NCBI GenBank assembly: GCA_018434075.1
Contig: JAHDQA010000010.1
Span: 1-64,000 of the forward strand
Length of the DNA: 64,000 bases
Direction of reading: 5' to 3'
From: Tissierellaceae bacterium
Lineage (GTDB): Bacteria > Bacillota > Clostridia > Tissierellales > Tissierellaceae
In this document: one piece after another, positions 1 to 8,694 of the stretch
How positions within the stretch are numbered: position 1 is the stretch's first letter
Layout of the letters: every line of letters begins with the position of its first letter
Translations under genes and position numbers: made by a program
The notes under the pieces: generated by a model
Told to the model about the DNA's origin: nothing
What the model saw: the letters and a program-made list of their open reading frames with translations, nothing else
Database searches by the model: none

Positions 1-51
1 AGCTCAATTGAAGTAGTTGAAGAAGAATTAAAAAAAGAGCATGTAGGATAA
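1..51 (+). CDS. C-terminal end of an unidentified gene
   Basis: An open frame enters from the left edge and ends with TAA at 49-51. Only 16 residues are visible, a charged tail rich in Glu and Lys ending in HVG. This is too little to name a family. A weak AT-rich hairpin near 68-84 follows, without a convincing T-run. Confidence 0.55.
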   Translation, partial: SSIEVVEEELKKEHVG

Positions 52-231
52 TAGTAAAAATTAAAGATTCTCTTCTAAGAGAGAAAAATAATACATTTTA
101 ACAGAGATAAAAAGTGTTTCATTTTAACTTGCATTTAGCGAACAAAATTAAAAAATAACTTAAGTCTTCACAAATTATCATAAATGTGCTATTATACAAT
201 AATTGCACATTTATTTTTTAAGGAGACGAAT

Positions 232-1581
232 ATGAAGGCATTAAAAGACAAAGTATTTTTGAAAACAATGTTGACTTTAGCTTTACCGGTTGCAATTCAA
301 AACTTAGTGTCGTCATTATTAAATATGGTTGACACATTGATGATAAGTAATTTAGGTAGTGCTAGTATAGCTGGAGTTGGGCTAGCAAATCAGGTTTTCT
401 TTTTATATATTTTACTTACTTTTGGCATAAACAGTGGCGGAGCTATTTTTATTGCGCAATATTGGGGAAAAGAAGATATTAAGAATTTAAATAAAAGCCT
501 TGGATTTGCTATAATGACTTCTTTTATTCTGGGATTAATTTTTACTTCGGTAGCTTTGTTATTCCCCAAACAAATATTAGAGCTTTTTACAAAAGAGACT
601 GATGTAATAAATTCAGGAGTTCAATATTTAAGAATAGTATCGCTATCATACATTATGACTGCAATTAGTTTTAGTTATTCTATCGCATTGAGAACTACAG
701 GAAAACCTCATGTTCCACTAATAGTTTCAATTATATCACTTGGAACCAACACATTATTGAATTACATTTTGATATTTGGGAAATTTGGAGCGCCTGTATT
801 GGGAGTAAAAGGAGCGGCAATTGCAACTGTTATAGCAAGAGTAATAGAATTCACATTACTTCTGCATGCGGTTTATAGAGGGAATGAGTATTTAAATGCC
901 AGTGCGAAAGAATTATTCGGTTGGAACAAGGAATTTATAAAGAAATACGTAAGCATAACATATCCAGTTATATTAACTGAAGGATTTTGGGCTTTGGGAC
1001 AAGTCATGTACACAATTGCTTATGCTAAGCTAGGAAAAAGTGCAACAGCGAGTGTCCAATTGACTAATACCATACAAAATATGTTTTTTGTTGTTGTAAA
1101 AGGTCTAGCAAGTGCATGTAGCATTATGGTTGGTGGCAAGATTGGAGCAGGAGAGTACGATGAAGCATATGATTATGCCAAGAGTTTCATAATATTATCT
1201 ACAGTATCGGGAGTAATACTTGGGTTAAGTCTAACTTTATCTTCAGATCTGATATTGAAATTATTTAATAACTTAGAACCAGCAGTTTATAGTTCAGCAA
1301 GGTCAATAATTATTATAATGGGCTTGACGTTTGTGATTAGGGTATATAACAACATTTCAATTGTGGGAGTCCTTAGATCAGGCGGGAATACAAAAGTAGC
1401 TATGAAGATAGACTTATCAACTGTATGGCTGATTGGAGTTCCATTAGCTTTTATAGGGGCTTTGATTTTAAAATTACCCGTACAATATTTATTTTTGCTG
1501 ATCACTACCGAGGAAGTTGTCAAAGCTATATTAGGGGTGCCGATAATAAAATCTAAAAAATGGATACAAAATATAACATAA
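232..1581 (+). CDS. MATE family multidrug/Na+ efflux transporter
   Basis: A 449-residue membrane protein with about twelve hydrophobic segments and the MATE pattern: an early PVAIQNLVSSLLNMVDTLMI segment, the GVGLANQ motif, and a second half repeating the layout. The family exports cationic drugs or metabolites against Na+ or H+. An in-frame ATG exists at 184, but AAGGAG at 220-225 sits six bases before the ATG at 232 and the protein from there matches the usual family N-terminus, so 232 is chosen. The gene is monocistronic and ends inside a terminator hairpin. The substrate cannot be inferred. Two further MATE genes lie at 26.97 and 39.60 kb. Confidence 0.9.
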   Translation: MKALKDKVFLKTMLTLALPVAIQNLVSSLLNMVDTLMISNLGSASIAGVGLANQVFFLYILLTFGINSGGAIFIAQYWGKEDIKNLNKSLGFAIMTSFILGLIFTSVALLFPKQILELFTKETDVINSGVQYLRIVSLSYIMTAISFSYSIALRTTGKPHVPLIVSIISLGTNTLLNYILIFGKFGAPVLGVKGAAIATVIARVIEFTLLLHAVYRGNEYLNASAKELFGWNKEFIKKYVSITYPVILTEGFWALGQVMYTIAYAKLGKSATASVQLTNTIQNMFFVVVKGLASACSIMVGGKIGAGEYDEAYDYAKSFIILSTVSGVILGLSLTLSSDLILKLFNNLEPAVYSSARSIIIIMGLTFVIRVYNNISIVGVLRSGGNTKVAMKIDLSTVWLIGVPLAFIGALILKLPVQYLFLLITTEEVVKAILGVPIIKSKKWIQNIT

Positions 1582-1610
1582 GGTGAGCCTAAGCCCACCT
1601 TATGTTATAT
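1571..1610. terminator. Bidirectional intrinsic terminator between MATE and nhaC-like genes
   Basis: Bases 1571-1585 and 1596-1610 form a perfect 15-bp stem around a 10-base loop. The MATE stop codon (1579-1581) is inside the left arm. T-rich sequence follows on the plus strand (1615-1630). The convergent gene stops at 1612, so one hairpin can serve both. Confidence 0.85.
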
Positions 1611-1611
1611 C

Positions 1612-3066
1612 CTATTTATTTAATTTTTTTAATTTTACATCTGGCTCAGATGGAAGCTTAAATAGAGGAATGAATCTATCAAGTCCGGTTAAGGTCAATA
1701 GAAGTATCGAGACTACAGCAATTATTGCCATATAATTATGTGATATTATTTCAAAAACATTGAATTTATACAATGGATAAACTGCGCTGGCAATACCTAT
1801 ATAGAAAGTCATATAAACATGCCATGGAATAAGTTGAGAACCAAAGACACCTAGAGCGTCAGAAAAAGTTGCATTTCTTAATCTTAATTTATACATATCT
1901 TCTTCACTAGCTTCTACATTATCTTCGGTTAATGTTCTTGTGATTGGGCCAATTGTTACAATTTGTGCCATTTCATCAGAAAGAGCCATGTTTCCAACTA
2001 ATGAAAGAACTCCATTGTAGAACATAAGTTGTCTTACATTTCTAGATATTTTAGCTATTAAATTGGAAAGTGGTGAAAACGCGTTTATTTTACCCATTAT
2101 TCCACCAAATGCACCTACCCACATCATCATTACAATAACCCATGACCCTGCATCGGAGAAACCTGTTAGAATAGAATCTAAGAAAGCGGATAAAGAAGTT
2201 ATTGTTCCTGAAAACAATCCAAAAATCAAAGATGATATTATCCCTAAGAAAAGACAAGCTAGTGTTGGTAAACCTTTAATAGCTGATATAATTACAATAA
2301 TAAGTGGTATTATCATAATAGGTGATACACCCTGCTGAACTTGGTTTAGCAAAGTAACAGCAGCTGGTCTTTGCTCATTTAGGTTATCCCAAACTTCTTG
2401 CGGGATGGCTGCGATTGCTTCATTAGCATTTGCAGTAACTCCAGGTAGATGCATGCTAGAGATAAATATAATTATCGCAGCAGTAACTAAGCACAAAATA
2501 GACCATACGCCTTGATGCCTGATTCTATGTATAACTTCTACTTTTTGAATGCCAGAACTTACTACTGTAGTATCGGAGATCAATCCAATATTATCACCAA
2601 AGCATGCGCCTCCAGCTATTGAAGCTGTTGTTAGAACTATATCTCCTCCGACAATGTGGTTCAACCAAAGGAATATAGGTGCTGCTGCAGCAAACGTTCC
2701 CCATGAAGTTCCAGTAGCAACAGACAAAACACATGTTACTAAAAAACCAGTTACCGCCACAGTTTTAGCACTTAATCCTAACTTCAAAGAAACATTGATG
2801 ATTGATGCAGCTACTCCAGCCGACATAAATATTTCAGCCATAGCATATGCTGCCATTAGGATAAAGAAAACCAACTGCATTTCTTTTACATTATTAATGG
2901 CGGTTTCTACTATTTCGTTGAATGATAATTTATCAGTTATAAATGCTACTATTGCAGCCCATACAGCAGCTAAAGGTGCAGCTAATAAAGCATCCATGCC
3001 TGATATCATTAGTCCTGCCATTAGAAATACTGGTGTAAACTTAAAAATTGCAATTACTACATTCAT
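1612..3066 (-). CDS. NhaC-family Na+/H+ antiporter
   Basis: A 484-residue polytopic membrane protein of the NhaC ion transporter family. Visible family signatures are GTSWGTFAAAAPI and ACFGDNIGLISDTTVVSSG, which contain the conserved acidic and small residues of the ion path. Members exchange Na+ for H+, and some (MleN type) couple this to malate/lactate exchange, so the exact substrate is open. A GGGGG ribosome binding site lies before the ATG, and a TTGACT/TATATT promoter lies about 50 bases further up. It is monocistronic. Confidence 0.88.
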   Translation of the reverse strand: MNVVIAIFKFTPVFLMAGLMISGMDALLAAPLAAVWAAIVAFITDKLSFNEIVETAINNVKEMQLVFFILMAAYAMAEIFMSAGVAASIINVSLKLGLSAKTVAVTGFLVTCVLSVATGTSWGTFAAAAPIFLWLNHIVGGDIVLTTASIAGGACFGDNIGLISDTTVVSSGIQKVEVIHRIRHQGVWSILCLVTAAIIIFISSMHLPGVTANANEAIAAIPQEVWDNLNEQRPAAVTLLNQVQQGVSPIMIIPLIIVIISAIKGLPTLACLFLGIISSLIFGLFSGTITSLSAFLDSILTGFSDAGSWVIVMMMWVGAFGGIMGKINAFSPLSNLIAKISRNVRQLMFYNGVLSLVGNMALSDEMAQIVTIGPITRTLTEDNVEASEEDMYKLRLRNATFSDALGVFGSQLIPWHVYMTFYIGIASAVYPLYKFNVFEIISHNYMAIIAVVSILLLTLTGLDRFIPLFKLPSEPDVKLKKLNK

Positions 3067-3122
3067 TACTTAACCCCCTGTAAATTAGTAAACTAGTGAT
3101 AAAAAAATATCAATCATATATA

Positions 3123-3151
3123 AATATAAACCTCTCTAAATAAATAGTCAA
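3123..3151 (-). promoter_or_regulatory. Sigma-A-type promoter for nhaC-like gene
   Basis: On the minus strand TTGACT (3146-3151) is followed after exactly 17 bases by TATATT (3123-3128). The expected transcription start is near 3116, giving a leader of about 50 bases. Confidence 0.65.
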
Positions 3152-3298
3152 GAAAATTAAAGCAATTTATTAAAAAATTCAGATTTTCTGGATATATAAT
3201 GTAAATATGAAAATTATGTAAATAGAATCTATTAATAAATAAAAATAATATCCGCGTAATATGATAAAATAAAAATAGAAAGAAAATGGAGGGCTAAA

Positions 3299-4639
3299 AT
3301 GGAAATTGGTAAAAAATATAATGGAGAAGTAATAGATTTTAATTCAGAAGGATTAGGTGTGATAAAGTTAGATAAAAAAGTCGTATTTGTTGATAGTTGC
3401 ATTATAGGAGATGTAGTTGAGTTTGAAATTATCGAAGAAAAGAAGAATTATTCAATAGGCAAAGCTATAAATATCATAAAATATTCTGATCTTAGAGAAA
3501 AATACGAATTTGATACAACTAAACTAGGTGGAGGAGTGCCTTTAATAGAATTAAAGTATGAAGAACAATTAAAATGGAAGGAAAAGAAAATAAGAAATGA
3601 CTTATATAAGATATGTAGAATAGAATATGAAATAGACCCTATTCTGGGCATGAATCATCCTTTTAGATATAGAAACAATACACAAATTCCTGTAGGTGTA
3701 AAAAATGGAGAGAAGATCATTGGATATTATAAAAGAAAATCTAATGAAATAGTTCCAATTGAAGAAGATATTCTTCAAAAGGAAATAGGCGATAGAATAA
3801 TTAAATCAATAAAAGAGTGGATGGATCAATATAACATCGAAGCTTATGACAGACAGAATAAAAAAGGAAATTTAAAGCACATCGGGATAAGGACTAATCA
3901 AGACTCATTGGCGATGGTTATTTTGGTTACCCAGACAAAAGAGATCCCTCATAAAAATGAATTGATTCATAAATTGGTGAGAGATACAGGTAGTGTCATA
4001 AGTATCTATCAAAATATAAATAAAGATGATAAAGCGAAATACGGTAAGGAATTTATACATTTATTTGGTGAAGAATTTTTAGTAGATTATATTGGAGATA
4101 TAAAGTTTAATATATCACCTGAATCCTTTTTCCAAACAAATTCTTTCCAAACAGAAAAATTATACAGTATAGTGAAGAAATATTTAAATCCTAGTAAGAA
4201 AGATTTAGTATATGACTTATACTCGGGGATAGGTAGCATTGCTTTGTTCGTTGCTAACGATGTTGGCAAGGTCATTGGAATAGAATATATAAAATCAGCT
4301 GTCAGTGATGCTAAGAGGAATGCAGTAGAAAATAATATTGACAATGCACATTTTTACCATGGCAAAGTAGAAGTATTATTGCCCGAGTTGCAGAAAAAGG
4401 AAGGAAAGCCAAATAAAGTTATTTTAGATCCACCAAGATCTGGTGCTGGTAAAAATACTTTGTCAGAAATAGTAAACTTAAATCCGGAAACAATTGTTTA
4501 TGTCTCATGTGAAAGTGCTACTCTTGCAAGAGATTTAAGAATCCTATTGGAAAATGGATATAGAGTTGAGAGAATAAAACCTGTGGACATGTTTCCGCAC
4601 ACTACAGAGGTTGAGACAGTAGCTTTGTTACAAAAATAG
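3299..4639 (+). CDS. rlmD: 23S rRNA (uracil-5-)-methyltransferase, RlmD/RlmCD family
   Basis: A 446-residue protein with an N-terminal TRAM RNA-binding domain (about residues 1-60) and a C-terminal SAM methyltransferase. Key parts are the SAM site around VYDLYSGIGSIALF, the DPPRSGAG motif, the catalytic Cys in VYVSCES and the C-terminal FPHTTEVETV box. The family makes m5U at 23S positions 747/1939. Odd point: the usual iron-sulfur cysteines after the TRAM domain (typically written as CGGCQ) are replaced by LGGGVP, so this enzyme probably lacks the 4Fe-4S cluster. GGAGGG precedes the start. A gap of only 24 bases to the next gene suggests readthrough into the sugar locus. Confidence 0.9.
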   Translation: MEIGKKYNGEVIDFNSEGLGVIKLDKKVVFVDSCIIGDVVEFEIIEEKKNYSIGKAINIIKYSDLREKYEFDTTKLGGGVPLIELKYEEQLKWKEKKIRNDLYKICRIEYEIDPILGMNHPFRYRNNTQIPVGVKNGEKIIGYYKRKSNEIVPIEEDILQKEIGDRIIKSIKEWMDQYNIEAYDRQNKKGNLKHIGIRTNQDSLAMVILVTQTKEIPHKNELIHKLVRDTGSVISIYQNINKDDKAKYGKEFIHLFGEEFLVDYIGDIKFNISPESFFQTNSFQTEKLYSIVKKYLNPSKKDLVYDLYSGIGSIALFVANDVGKVIGIEYIKSAVSDAKRNAVENNIDNAHFYHGKVEVLLPELQKKEGKPNKVILDPPRSGAGKNTLSEIVNLNPETIVYVSCESATLARDLRILLENGYRVERIKPVDMFPHTTEVETVALLQK

Positions 4640-4663
4640 ATTAGGATAATAGGAGATAATTTT

Positions 4664-5476
4664 ATGAATAGGTTAATAGGAGTTAATTCAAATTCATATC
4701 ACAACTTTACGCTTAATGAAGCTATCGAAGGCATTAAAAATGCAGGATTTAAATACATTGAATTGACAGCAACTAAAGGCTGGACAGAGCATGTGTTTTC
4801 AGATATGAGTTTTAAAGAGCTAATCTTTATAAAAGATAAACTTAGCAAGGCTAATTTGATTCCTTTTGCATTAAGCGGCCATTGCAACTTAATGGATAAA
4901 AATAGGATAGAGGATTTCAAGCTAAATATTGAATTGGCTGCGTTTTTCGGGTGCAAATATATAATAAGCTCTATAGGTGAAGCTCATATTCAAGATAAAA
5001 AGGAAACTTCAGACGAAGTGGTTGTATACAATATCTCAAGCTTATTGCCCATGCTGAATAAATATGATCTAAAACTTTGTTTAGAAAATCACGGCAGGCA
5101 TAGCACAGGAGAAACTATTATGCCAATAATAGAGATGTTGAATTCACCGTTAGTAATGATAAATTATGACACTGCAAATGCTATATTTTATGGTGATGCT
5201 GACATATATGACGACATAGAAAAATGTGTGAATAAAATTGGTTTTATGCATATCAAAGATAAAAGCGGCTTGCCAGATGAATGGAATTTTCCTGCTTTGG
5301 GAAAAGGATATATTGATTTTCCAAGAGTATTTGGCATACTGCAAAGCTATAAGAACAATTGCCCTATGAGCATAGAAATAGAATTTAAAAAAGAAGGGCC
5401 AAAGAGCCTTGATGAAGTTCATAATGCGGTGAAAGATTCTTTTGATTACTTAAAAAATGTCGATATTATGATTTAA
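4664..5476 (+). CDS. Sugar phosphate isomerase/epimerase (xylose isomerase-like TIM barrel)
   Basis: A 270-residue protein of the AP-endonuclease-2/xylose-isomerase-like fold. Likely metal ligands are Glu in CLENHGRHS, Asp in NYDTANA, His in FMHIKDKSG and Glu in SIEIEF. Such proteins isomerize or epimerize keto sugars, inososes or related polyol products in the cytoplasm. It is followed by a Gfo/Idh/MocA dehydrogenase 35 bases later, and a similar pair occurs in reverse order at 11.26-13.22 kb, so the two pairs probably act on one imported substrate. The true substrate is unknown. Confidence 0.82.
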   Translation: MNRLIGVNSNSYHNFTLNEAIEGIKNAGFKYIELTATKGWTEHVFSDMSFKELIFIKDKLSKANLIPFALSGHCNLMDKNRIEDFKLNIELAAFFGCKYIISSIGEAHIQDKKETSDEVVVYNISSLLPMLNKYDLKLCLENHGRHSTGETIMPIIEMLNSPLVMINYDTANAIFYGDADIYDDIEKCVNKIGFMHIKDKSGLPDEWNFPALGKGYIDFPRVFGILQSYKNNCPMSIEIEFKKEGPKSLDEVHNAVKDSFDYLKNVDIMI

Positions 5477-5511
5477 TACAGCTTTAAGCATAGTAAAAGA
5501 GGAGGCCTATT

Positions 5512-6480
5512 ATGATAAATATTGGATTAGTTGGATTTGGGGGAATAGGAAAAGTTCATTTGGATAACTATTTACTGCTAGAGAATGTAAAAGTTAATGC
5601 TGCTGTTGTAAATTCCGAGTCAAGTAAATTAAAGGCACAAGCGATGGGATTAAGAACATATAAAACAATGGAAGAGATGGTAGCGAATGAAGATATTGAT
5701 GTAATAGATGTCTCAACTCCTACTTATTTGCATAAAGAACATGTATTAAAGGCCTTATCACTAAATAAAAATGTAATAGTTGAAAAACCAATAACTTTAA
5801 ACAAATCAGATGCTATTGAGATGTTCGATTTTGCAAAAAATAGAAATCTTAAACTCTTTGTCGCTCAAGTGGTAAGATTTTCATATGAATCAGAAATTTT
5901 GAGGGATATTTGTGTAAATAATAAATTGGGGAAAGTCCTTGATGCGTATTTTGAAAGACTATCTTCAGCGCCAAAATGGTCATCAAATAATTGGTTTCTA
6001 GAAAAAGAAAAAAGTGGGCATATACCTTTTGATCTGCATATACACGATCTTGACTTGATAATAAGTTTATTTGGTAAACCATTATCATTTGATGTAAGAA
6101 CTTGTGGGAAAAATGATTTATCATTTAAAGAACAATATAGAATAAACTATCATTTTGATGGATTTGACGTACTGGCGACTGCTTCTTGGTATAATTCGAA
6201 CTATCCATTTAAAGCAAATTGGAGGGTAGTATTTGAAGAAGGCATATTAGAATATAATAATCAAAAACTTATTTTATTTGAATCAAACAAAGAACCAATA
6301 GTTTATGAAGACAATACTCATAGGATGATCGACACAGATATTAACTTGCCATCATCATCTATGTTTTACAAGGAATTAAAATATTTTATTTCATGTATTG
6401 AAAATGGTGATGATACTTTTATAAAACCAACCGAGATACTAAATACAATAGAAATACTTGAAAATATTTTAAATTATTGA
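5512..6480 (+). CDS. Gfo/Idh/MocA family NAD(P)-dependent oxidoreductase
   Basis: A 322-residue enzyme with an N-terminal Rossmann fold (LVGFGGIGKVHLDNY) and the EKPITLN motif whose Lys is the family's conserved catalytic lysine. The second domain has HIPFDLHIHDLDLI, the usual substrate-pocket helix with the catalytic Asp/His region. The family oxidizes sugars, inositols or their amino forms with NAD(P). GGAGG precedes the ATG. It is the last gene before the LacI regulator, which has its own promoter. Confidence 0.87.
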   Translation: MINIGLVGFGGIGKVHLDNYLLLENVKVNAAVVNSESSKLKAQAMGLRTYKTMEEMVANEDIDVIDVSTPTYLHKEHVLKALSLNKNVIVEKPITLNKSDAIEMFDFAKNRNLKLFVAQVVRFSYESEILRDICVNNKLGKVLDAYFERLSSAPKWSSNNWFLEKEKSGHIPFDLHIHDLDLIISLFGKPLSFDVRTCGKNDLSFKEQYRINYHFDGFDVLATASWYNSNYPFKANWRVVFEEGILEYNNQKLILFESNKEPIVYEDNTHRMIDTDINLPSSSMFYKELKYFISCIENGDDTFIKPTEILNTIEILENILNY

Positions 6481-6502
6481 AATATTTATTTATTTATTTA
6501 TA

Positions 6503-6531
6503 TTGACAGTCTAAATTTGTAAAGCTATACT
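6503..6531 (+). promoter_or_regulatory. Strong sigma-A-type promoter upstream of the LacI regulator
   Basis: TTGACA (6503-6508), 17 bases, TATACT (6526-6531). An AT-only stretch at 6481-6502 could act as an UP element. The predicted start is near 6538, a few bases before the operator-like palindrome, so this promoter probably drives the regulator and the ABC/catabolic genes behind it. Confidence 0.8.
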
Positions 6532-6541
6532 CAAATTATAG

Positions 6542-6556
6542 ATGAAAACGTTTGTT
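6542..6556. promoter_or_regulatory. LacI/CcpA-type operator
   Basis: The 8-base palindrome AAACGTTT (6546-6553) with its central CG is typical of LacI-family operators. The surrounding 15 bases match the cre consensus at all but one fixed position, so either the local LacI protein or CcpA could bind. Its place just after the predicted transcription start fits repression by blocking. Confidence 0.6.
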
Positions 6557-6589
6557 TGTATATGAAAAGGATTACATAGGAGGTGAATC

Positions 6590-7594
6590 ATGTCAACTAT
6601 TGAAGATGTAGCAAAAGAAGCTAATGTATCAGTGGCTACTGTTTCAAGAGTCATTAACAATCCTGAAATTGTAAAAGAAGAAACAAGACTCAGAGTCTAC
6701 GAAGCAATAGAGAAACTTTCGTACGAGCCCAATATATCAGCAAGAAATTTAAGGAAAAATGAAACTAGAGTTGTACTTATTGTAACTCCTAATATTACAA
6801 ACCCTTATTATGCACATATACTTGCAGGTATTGGAGATATGGCACAAACACATGGATATAGTGCCCTCATATACAATACATATGGTAAAGAAAGCGAGCA
6901 AAAGAAGGCACTTGATATGTTAAAGAAAAAAAGATCAGATGGGGCGATTATATTAGCAAGCAACATGGATTCAAATTGGATAGAGGATTACGCCTCTGAG
7001 TACCCTATTGTGCTATGTTCAGAATATCCAATGGATGTAGATATTTCAAGAGTATCCATCGACAACTATGATGCTGCATACAATGTCATGCAGTATATTT
7101 ACAGCCTAGGGCATAGAAAAATTGCCATGATTTCAAGCACTAACAATTATATATCTACATATTTGAGGCTAAAAGCTTATCAGGATTTTTTAAATATAGA
7201 AACCATTGAGTGTAATGAAGAATATATACAATATGCAGACGAAGTGTATTCTTTTAAAAGCGGGAAAGAAGCTACATTGAAATTATTAAATCTTAAGGAG
7301 AAACCAAGTGCGATATTTTGCATCTCTGACACTATAGCTTTAGGTGCTATTGCAGCAATTAAAGAGTCAAATCTAGATATACCTCAGGACATATGTGTTG
7401 TTGGATTTGATGATGTCGACTATACGACTATGTTTCATCCCTATCTCACAACAGTTTCGCAACCATGTTATAAGCTCGGCACAGAATCTTTTAGGTTGTT
7501 GAATAATCTCTTTAAAAATGGAATAAAGTCAATAGAAAAGAGAATAATACCTTATGAACTTATTGTGAGAGAGACCACCAAATCTTTATTTTAA
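6590..7594 (+). CDS. LacI family transcriptional regulator
   Basis: A 334-residue regulator. Residues 2-25 form the LacI helix-turn-helix with VSVATVSRVI, and YEPNISARNL is the hinge-helix region. Residues 60-334 form the periplasmic-binding-protein-like effector domain, with the conserved VVGFDDVDYTTM and LTTVSQP segments. It probably represses its own promoter and the importer and enzyme genes downstream when the sugar ligand is absent. The start has an AGGAGGTGA site. The effector is unknown, presumably the substrate of the adjoining ABC importer. Confidence 0.92.
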   Translation: MSTIEDVAKEANVSVATVSRVINNPEIVKEETRLRVYEAIEKLSYEPNISARNLRKNETRVVLIVTPNITNPYYAHILAGIGDMAQTHGYSALIYNTYGKESEQKKALDMLKKKRSDGAIILASNMDSNWIEDYASEYPIVLCSEYPMDVDISRVSIDNYDAAYNVMQYIYSLGHRKIAMISSTNNYISTYLRLKAYQDFLNIETIECNEEYIQYADEVYSFKSGKEATLKLLNLKEKPSAIFCISDTIALGAIAAIKESNLDIPQDICVVGFDDVDYTTMFHPYLTTVSQPCYKLGTESFRLLNNLFKNGIKSIEKRIIPYELIVRETTKSLF

Positions 7595-7602
7595 TGGGTG
7601 AA

Positions 7603-7631
7603 GTTAATTGTGAACTATTTTCACAACTAAC
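7603..7631 (+). promoter_or_regulatory. Intercistronic inverted repeat before the binding-protein gene
   Basis: GTTA-A-TTGTGAA, a five-base spacer CTATT, then TTCACAA-C-TAAC: twelve positions per arm with one mismatch. It lies 9 bases after lacI and 27 bases before the binding-protein gene. It may be an RNA hairpin setting segmental expression or a second regulator site. No T-run follows, so it is not a plain terminator. Confidence 0.5.
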
Positions 7632-7657
7632 TATATAATTAGTGAGGAGGATTAATC

Positions 7658-8626
7658 ATGAAAAAAGCAGGAAGTGTCATTTTAACATTAGCATTAATAT
7701 TTTCGCTTCTACTTACTGGGTGCAGTGATGGCTCGAATGTTTCGAATAACGAGGGCAAAACTGGAGATAAGTATAAACTTGGTATCCTTGCTCCAGCTGT
7801 AACTCATGGTTGGGTAGCGGCAGTGGCATATCACGCAGAAGCAAGAGCAAAAGAATTATCAGATGAAATTGAGTACCAAATTTACACGAGCTCCAATGCT
7901 GAAGAGATGACCACTCAACTCGATGACTTAATGACATGGGGAGCAGATGCGATAGTAGCTTTTCCGCAATGGGAAGGCATGGAAGTACCTATACAAAGAG
8001 CTATAGATGAGGGCATAAAAGTAGTAAACTTTGATATTGAGATCAATGCTGATGGAGTTTATAGAGTTTCTGGTGACAATTATGGAATAGGAGTAGCAGG
8101 AGCTGAATACATTGTGGATAAAATTGGAACAGAAGGAAATGTAGTGATTCTTGAAGTTCCAACTTCTGGATCAGTTTCAGAGCTAAGGAAGAAAGGCTTT
8201 TTAGATAAGGTTGAGGAGATTGCTCCAAATTTAAATCTTTTAACTTATGCGACAAAATTCACTAGAGAAGATGGGTTAAAAGATTTTGCAGATATTTTAA
8301 CTAGCAATCCCAAAATAGATGCTGTATTTTCGATGGATGATGAAACATCTATAGGAGTTTTGCAAGCGATAAATGAAGCAGGAAGAACAGATATAAAAGT
8401 GTTGACTGGTTGTGGCGGCATGCAGGAGTATTTTAAACTTATGCCTGAATATGAAAATATCTGGCTTGAATCAGCGTTATATAGTCCTGCTATGGTCAAA
8501 GATGCAATAGATGTTGCATTGAAGCTCTTAAAAGGCGAAAAAGCTGAAGAAGTCACTATAATACCTACAACTGTTGTTGATAGAACGAATTATCAAGATT
8601 ATCTTGACCCAAATTCTCCATATTAG
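7658..8626 (+). CDS. Sugar ABC transporter substrate-binding lipoprotein
   Basis: A 322-residue Peripla_BP_4-type (ribose/galactose class) binding protein. A signal peptide ends in the lipobox LLTGC with the lipidated Cys at residue 22. The mature part starts with the usual linker rich in Ser, Asn and Gly, then KLGILAPAVTHGW. The pairing with an RbsA-like ATPase and RbsC-like permease fixes its role as the surface receptor of an importer. Hairpins on both sides suggest it is made in larger amounts than the membrane parts. The ligand is a sugar or polyol not identifiable here. Confidence 0.88.
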   Translation: MKKAGSVILTLALIFSLLLTGCSDGSNVSNNEGKTGDKYKLGILAPAVTHGWVAAVAYHAEARAKELSDEIEYQIYTSSNAEEMTTQLDDLMTWGADAIVAFPQWEGMEVPIQRAIDEGIKVVNFDIEINADGVYRVSGDNYGIGVAGAEYIVDKIGTEGNVVILEVPTSGSVSELRKKGFLDKVEEIAPNLNLLTYATKFTREDGLKDFADILTSNPKIDAVFSMDDETSIGVLQAINEAGRTDIKVLTGCGGMQEYFKLMPEYENIWLESALYSPAMVKDAIDVALKLLKGEKAEEVTIIPTTVVDRTNYQDYLDPNSPY

Positions 8627-8635
8627 AAATTTTAA

Positions 8636-8669
8636 AATTTAAGAGAGGTTATCTATCCTCTCTTAAATT
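8636..8669 (+). promoter_or_regulatory. Intercistronic hairpin after the binding-protein gene
   Basis: A perfect 13-bp stem (8636-8648 with 8657-8669) and an 8-base loop, starting 10 bases after the stop codon and ending 25 bases before the ATPase start. The following sequence is AT-rich but has no uninterrupted T-run. This fits partial termination or 3-prime protection of the binding-protein message. Confidence 0.65.
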
Positions 8670-8694
8670 ATATATAAACTATGGTGGTGGTTTA

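Noticed and set aside
2549..3073. Long open frame opposite the nhaC-like gene, and similar ones at 29760-30323 and 57419-57820
   Set aside because: They lie fully antisense to clear genes, have no ribosome site and show low-complexity Ile/Pro/Thr-rich products typical of reverse frames.
7608..7626. CRP-like site TTGTGA...TCACAA
   Set aside because: The spacer between TGTGA and TCACA is seven bases, not six, and cAMP-CRP control is not expected in this group.
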